Source: CAZADA01 sp964524065 | GTDB lineage: Bacteria > Pseudomonadota > Alphaproteobacteria > Caulobacterales > Maricaulaceae | Direction of reading: 5' to 3' | Assembly: GCA_964524065.1 (NCBI GenBank) | Contig: CAZGCB010000095.1 | Coordinates: forward strand, 1 to 10,408 | Length of the DNA stretch: 10,408 nt | Part shown: positions 7,694 to 10,408 of the stretch, one piece after another | Layout: each line of letters opens with the position of its first letter | Position numbering within the stretch: position 1 is the stretch's first letter | The notes under the pieces: generated by a model | Told to the model about the DNA's origin: nothing | The model's database searches: none | What the model saw: only the letters and a program-made list of their open reading frames with translations | Translations under genes and position numbers: made by a program

Positions 7694-8779
7694 ATGTCCC
7701 ACCCCGCAGCCGGCTTTCGCTTAATGGGCTTGGAAGCGTCGCCCTACACGATGAAGGTGGACGCGTTTTTGAAGTATAAGGGCATCCCCTTCGAGTGGGT
7801 CAGCCGCAATCTTCAAAACGAAGCTCTGTTCCAAAAGCACGCCAAAGTGCAGCTCATCCCCCTGTTGTTTTTCCCGTCGGGGGAAACGATGCAGGACTCA
7901 ACCGGGATTCTGGAGCGGCTCGATCGCGAACACCCCGATCCCGCCATCCACCCCGAAGACAAAACCCTCTGGTTCTTGTCGTGCTTGTTCGAAGAATTCG
8001 GCGATGAATGGTGCAACAAGCTGATGTTTTTTCAGCGTTGGTTCTATGAGGCCGACGCCAAAGCCACCGGCCAAAGGCTGGCGCGACAACGTCTGGATGG
8101 CCAATGGTGGGCCCCGCTGGCCAAGCCCATCGCGGCGCGGCTTCTGGTGCGCCGTATGGTGCCTCGCTTGGTTTACTCAGGCGGTAATGAAGTCAACATC
8201 CCGCAGCTGAAACAGTCCTTTGTGGATCTTTCCGCAATGCTGGAGGCCCACTTTCAAACCCGGCCCTATCTGTTTGGCGGGCGTCCATGTTTTGGTGATT
8301 TCGGGCTGTGGTGCAATTTCTACAAGGCTTGGACAGACCCCACCGCTAAAGCCTATTTGGAGACCAACGCCCCAACTTTGGTGGCCTATATCAAGCGGAT
8401 GCTTGCACCATCTCTTGAGGGTGATTTCGAACCGCTTGAGGCTCTGCAACCCACCCTTATGCCGATCTTGGAGCAGGAGTTGGGGACGCGCTTTTTGCCG
8501 TGGATGGAGGCCAATCACAAGGCCTGGCATGCCGGCGAGAAGGAAACGAGCCTCATGATGCGCGGCACGCCCTTCACGCAAAAAACGTTCAAATACCAAG
8601 CCGGAACGCTCGACGAATTGCGGCGAAAATTCACGGAAGTGGAAGGCGAAAGAGCGCTTGTGGACGTGCTCGAAAAAGCCGGCTGCCTCCATTTTTTGAG
8701 CGCGCGCCACAGCCCCTCCAAGGCAGGAGCGCCCGGCGCTGCGCCGATCCAAGCTGACGCCGCCGCCCATCCGGTTTAG
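7694..8779 (+). CDS. Long glutathione S-transferase-like protein
   Basis: This 361-aa cytosolic protein has a GST N-terminal thioredoxin-like fold at about residues 8-80: GLEASPYTMKVDAFLKYKGIPF with candidate catalytic Ser16 or Tyr18, the cis-proline motif LIPLL (P56), and QDS at 67-69 in the glutathione gamma-Glu site. A helical C-terminal GST domain follows (about 95-260; RPYLFGGRPCFGDFGLWCNFYKAW resembles the N-capping segment). A further segment of about 75 residues (270-345) and an Ala/Pro-rich tail bring it well above the usual 200-250 aa. ATG 7694 is preferred because AGGACGAGGA lies just upstream and the fold begins directly after; an in-frame ATG at 7643 would overlap the synthetase. 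It is the fourth gene of the operon, 20 bp after the synthetase. It may perform glutathione conjugation, thiolysis or isomerisation of a pathway intermediate; the reaction is unknown. Confidence 0.82.
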   Translation: MSHPAAGFRLMGLEASPYTMKVDAFLKYKGIPFEWVSRNLQNEALFQKHAKVQLIPLLFFPSGETMQDSTGILERLDREHPDPAIHPEDKTLWFLSCLFEEFGDEWCNKLMFFQRWFYEADAKATGQRLARQRLDGQWWAPLAKPIAARLLVRRMVPRLVYSGGNEVNIPQLKQSFVDLSAMLEAHFQTRPYLFGGRPCFGDFGLWCNFYKAWTDPTAKAYLETNAPTLVAYIKRMLAPSLEGDFEPLEALQPTLMPILEQELGTRFLPWMEANHKAWHAGEKETSLMMRGTPFTQKTFKYQAGTLDELRRKFTEVEGERALVDVLEKAGCLHFLSARHSPSKAGAPGAAPIQADAAAHPV

Positions 8780-8855
8780 GCGTGACGCGATTGGGCGCTT
8801 AGGGTTCGGCTCCGCACTTTGTAACCGAGGACAGTCCGACAGAGGCGAGTGAAGC

Positions 8856-9539
8856 ATGATTGATCTGTACACCGCGCCGACACCAAACGGCTGGAAAGCG
8901 TCCGTGACCTTGGAAGAATTGGCGCTGTCCTACGACACACATGCGATCGACCTTGTGGCTGGCGATCAAAAGAAGTCTGAATATCTCGCGATCAATCCCA
9001 ATGGTCGTATCCCAGCGATCGTAGACCGCGACGCCGACAATTTCGCTGTCTTTGAGTCTGGCGCCATCATGGTCTACCTAGCGGAGAAAACGGGCCAGCT
9101 TCTGCCGACTGACCCCAAGGGTCGATCGCGTGTCATGCAATGGCTGATGTTCCAAATGGGCGGCATCGGCCCGATGATGGGACAAGCCAACGTTTTTTAC
9201 CGCTACCTGCCCGAAAAAATCGAGGTGGCGATCAGTCGTTATCAAAATGAAGGCCGACGCCTCTTTGAAGTTCTCGATGGACATCTGGCGAACCATGAAT
9301 GGTTGGCCGGCGCGTTTTCCATCGCCGATATCGCCAATTGGTGCTGGGTGCGCACCCATCGATGGTCGGGAATCAGCGTTGAGGGGCTTGAGCATCTCGG
9401 GCGCTGGAAAGATGCCATGAAAGCCCGACCAGCATGCCGGCGTGGTGTTGAAGTTCCGTTCGTCATTGGACGGGGCAGCGATCAGGAAGAGTTTGCACGC
9501 AAGGCCCGAACGACGGTTCAAGGGCAAACGCCTAATTGA
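8856..9539 (+). CDS. Nu-class glutathione S-transferase, YfcG-like
   Basis: This 227-aa protein closely follows E. coli YfcG: MIDLYTAPTPNGWKASVTLEE at the N-terminus, the cis-proline motif NPNGRIPAI (P53), FESGAIMVYLAEKTG (66-80) and QWLMFQMGGIGPMMGQ in the helical domain. The TPNG(x)K signature (9-14) is that of Nu-class enzymes, which use Thr/Asn in place of the classic Tyr/Ser/Cys. They have glutathione-dependent disulfide-bond reductase or thioether-cleaving activity and weak classical conjugation. GAGG at 8842-8845 precedes ATG 8856. The gene lies 76 bp after the long GST in the same direction, so it probably shares the operon, though a private promoter is possible in that gap. It might remove glutathione from an adduct formed by the upstream GST; that pairing is inference. 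Confidence 0.9.
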   Translation: MIDLYTAPTPNGWKASVTLEELALSYDTHAIDLVAGDQKKSEYLAINPNGRIPAIVDRDADNFAVFESGAIMVYLAEKTGQLLPTDPKGRSRVMQWLMFQMGGIGPMMGQANVFYRYLPEKIEVAISRYQNEGRRLFEVLDGHLANHEWLAGAFSIADIANWCWVRTHRWSGISVEGLEHLGRWKDAMKARPACRRGVEVPFVIGRGSDQEEFARKARTTVQGQTPN

Positions 9540-9666
9540 TCGTGATCAGTCTGGATGGCCTATACGCGCTGTTGACAGAGGTGGTATGAGCGGTCGCTCG
9601 ACGTTTTGTCTTGCAACGACCGCCCTGGTCCAAGGGCCATGCCCAGCCGGCGTAGCGGGTGTCAGG
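9540..9666. other. Convergent intergenic region
   Basis: This 127-bp region separates the convergent GST and truncated dioxygenase genes. It holds a 7-bp inverted repeat GCGGTCG/CGACCGC (9590-9596 and 9617-9623, 20-nt loop) and most of the stem-loop at 9649-9673. No T tract follows either, and I see no coding signal. Confidence 0.5.
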
Positions 9667-9673
9667 CTACGCC
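9649..9673 (-). terminator. Stem-loop overlapping the dioxygenase stop codon
   Basis: GGCGTAGC (9649-9656) and GCTACGCC (9666-9673) form a perfect 8-bp stem with a 9-nt loop. The right arm contains the TAG stop of the minus-strand dioxygenase (9667-9669). Its position between convergent genes suggests bidirectional termination or a transcript-end stabiliser, but no T run follows in either direction. Confidence 0.4.
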
Positions 9674-10260
9674 GCAGCCGCCGTCATGGCGCGGCTCCTG
9701 TTGATCTGGCATCGCTTGACAAGCCGTTCGCCGGTGAAATGTTCCCGATGATGCAACAGGTTACGGTTGTCCCAAATGATCACACCACCCGCCTGCCATT
9801 GGTGCGATATCACCTGTTCGGCCTGGACGGCGTAGTTCCAGAGCTCGTCTAGCAACGCTTCACTGTTTTCCAGGTCAAGGCCCAGCACGTACGCCCAAGC
9901 GCGGCGGCCTAAGAAGAGAGATTTGCGGCCAGTTTCTGGATGAATATAAACAATGGGGTGCACCTCGCCCGGTAAATCTCTGGGGTCCTCTGAGGTGTAC
10001 TGCTGAAAGCCCGGGCGAAACTGTCCGTCACTGGTATGCGCGGCGTCGTGTTTAATAAACAAAGACTCGATACGGGTTTTGAGGGCGGCAGGCAGAGCCA
10101 CATAAGCCCGTTCCTGGTCGGCGAACTGTGTATCACCGCCGGTTTGTGGGATGGTATCGCCGAAGAGGACCATGCCGACGCACGGGTCTTTCATGTAATT
10201 GGTGTCCGCATGCCAATGAACTTCGCCATCACCTAGGCTCCAGACCCATAAATTGTGTTG
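9667..10260 (-). pseudogene. TauD/TfdA-family Fe(II)/2-oxoglutarate dioxygenase, N-terminus removed by an IS element
   Basis: This is the C-terminal two thirds (about 198 codons) of a TauD/TfdA-type dioxygenase, enzymes that hydroxylate a substrate while decarboxylating 2-oxoglutarate. From the IS junction the frame reads QHNLWVWSLGDGEVHWHADTNYMKD, then GGDTQFADQ. The iron-binding H-x-D is WHAD (His codon 10210-10212, Asp 10204-10206), the distal His lies in WDNRNLLHHRE (9751-9753), and a 2-oxoglutarate-binding Arg lies in KRCQINR. The catalytic residues survive, but about the first 90-100 residues normal for the family are absent, with IS sequence in their place. The first in-frame ATG (10194) lies after the H-x-D, so a protein started there would lack two iron ligands. 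The frame stays open into the IS, so a fused N-terminus is not excluded. It faces the operon and may belong to a different pathway. Confidence 0.85.
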
Positions 10261-10261
10261 A

Positions 10262-10408
10262 GGTCTGAAGACGAATGGTGATTCACGGGGTCCAGTGAGG
10301 AGGCCCGTGCATGAGTGATTACCCGTTTTGGTTGAGCGACAACCAGTTTGCGCGGCTTCAGCCGCTTTTGCCCACCGACACGCGCGGCGTGGCGCGGGTG
10401 GATGATCG
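10262..10408 (+). mobile_element. IS5-family insertion sequence, left end (partial)
   Basis: The dioxygenase reading frame stops matching its family at about 10260, and a start codon for an IS5-family transposase follows about 50 bp later, a typical left-end length. The left terminal repeat probably begins around GGTCTGAAGACG. The junction base is inferred. If the element starts at 10262, the adjacent TGA (10259-10261) would fit the TNA target of the IS1031 subgroup. The right end, the second inverted repeat and the other copy of the target duplication are outside the window. Confidence 0.75.
10311..10408 (+). CDS. IS5-family transposase, N-terminal fragment (runs off the window)
   Basis: Only the first 32 codons are present. 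They begin MSDYPFWLSDNQFARLQPLL and continue PTDTRGVARVDD, the characteristic IS5-family N-terminus (the pattern W-L-t-d-x-Q-f-a-r-L-x-P-L-L-P followed by G-x-x-R-V-D-D-R). Full-length relatives are DDE transposases that cut and join the element ends. GAGGAGG (10297-10303) lies 7 nt before ATG 10311, which sets the start. The frame is open to the last base, so whether the gene is intact cannot be judged. Confidence 0.88.
   Translation, partial: MSDYPFWLSDNQFARLQPLLPTDTRGVARVDD

Noticed and set aside
8815..8821. ACTTTGT before the YfcG-like GST as a third operator copy
   Set aside because: Only one half-site matches and the other half has almost no identity, so it is compatible with chance.
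8177..8872. 231-codon minus-strand open frame over the long GST gene
   Set aside because: It is antisense to a convincing GST and has no motif of its own.
9605..9612. TTTGTCTT in the convergent gap as an operator copy
   Set aside because: Only about 9 of 18 positions match when aligned to the element; the dyad core is missing and no gene starts downstream.
9442..9852. 136-codon plus-strand open frame spanning the GST end and the dioxygenase end
   Set aside because: It overlaps two recognised genes in other frames and has no ribosome site or family resemblance.

Overview
This window looks like an accessory catabolic locus from a GC-rich Gram-negative bacterium, most likely an alphaproteobacterium of the Hyphomonadaceae, Caulobacterales or Sphingomonadales kind. 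The basis is a TonB-dependent receptor of the type abundant in those groups, the GC-rich coding bias, a Nu-class glutathione transferase, and an IS5-family transposase start typical of alphaproteobacteria. This is inference; no rRNA or other taxonomic marker is present.

Layout. Positions 130-2469 (minus) encode an outer-membrane TonB-dependent receptor. It is transcribed away from a Crp/Fnr-family regulator at 2689-3369 (plus), and a 219-bp divergent control region rich in dyad symmetry lies between them. After a 297-bp gap comes a tight plus-strand gene run: acyl-CoA dehydrogenase subunit A (3667-4872), acyl-CoA dehydrogenase subunit B (4883-6070), an AMP-forming acyl-CoA synthetase (6084-7673), a long GST-like protein (7694-8779) and, 76 bp later, a YfcG-like Nu-class GST (8856-9539). 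Converging on this run is a TauD/TfdA-type Fe(II)/2-oxoglutarate dioxygenase (9667 to about 10260, minus). Its N-terminal part has been cut off by an IS5-family insertion sequence whose left end and transposase start (10311 onward, plus) run off the right edge.

How the genes may work together (inference). The receptor would import a scarce or bulky hydrophobic compound. The synthetase would charge a carboxylate to its CoA thioester. The two dissimilar dehydrogenase subunits resemble the heteromeric FadE/ChsE/Scd type used on bulky polycyclic or branched acyl-CoAs, and would introduce the alpha,beta double bond. The two GSTs suggest a glutathione-dependent step on an electrophilic intermediate, or protection from one. 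The substrate cannot be read from the sequence.

The strongest unannotated signal is a shared control element. A 23-bp stretch just before the regulator start (2664-2686) recurs in inverted orientation with only two mismatches (3539-3561), about 105 bp upstream of the dehydrogenase operon. Its core in the second copy is a perfect CAAAGTACTTTG palindrome. It is a good candidate operator for the locally encoded Crp/Fnr-like protein, tying regulator, receptor and operon into one regulon.
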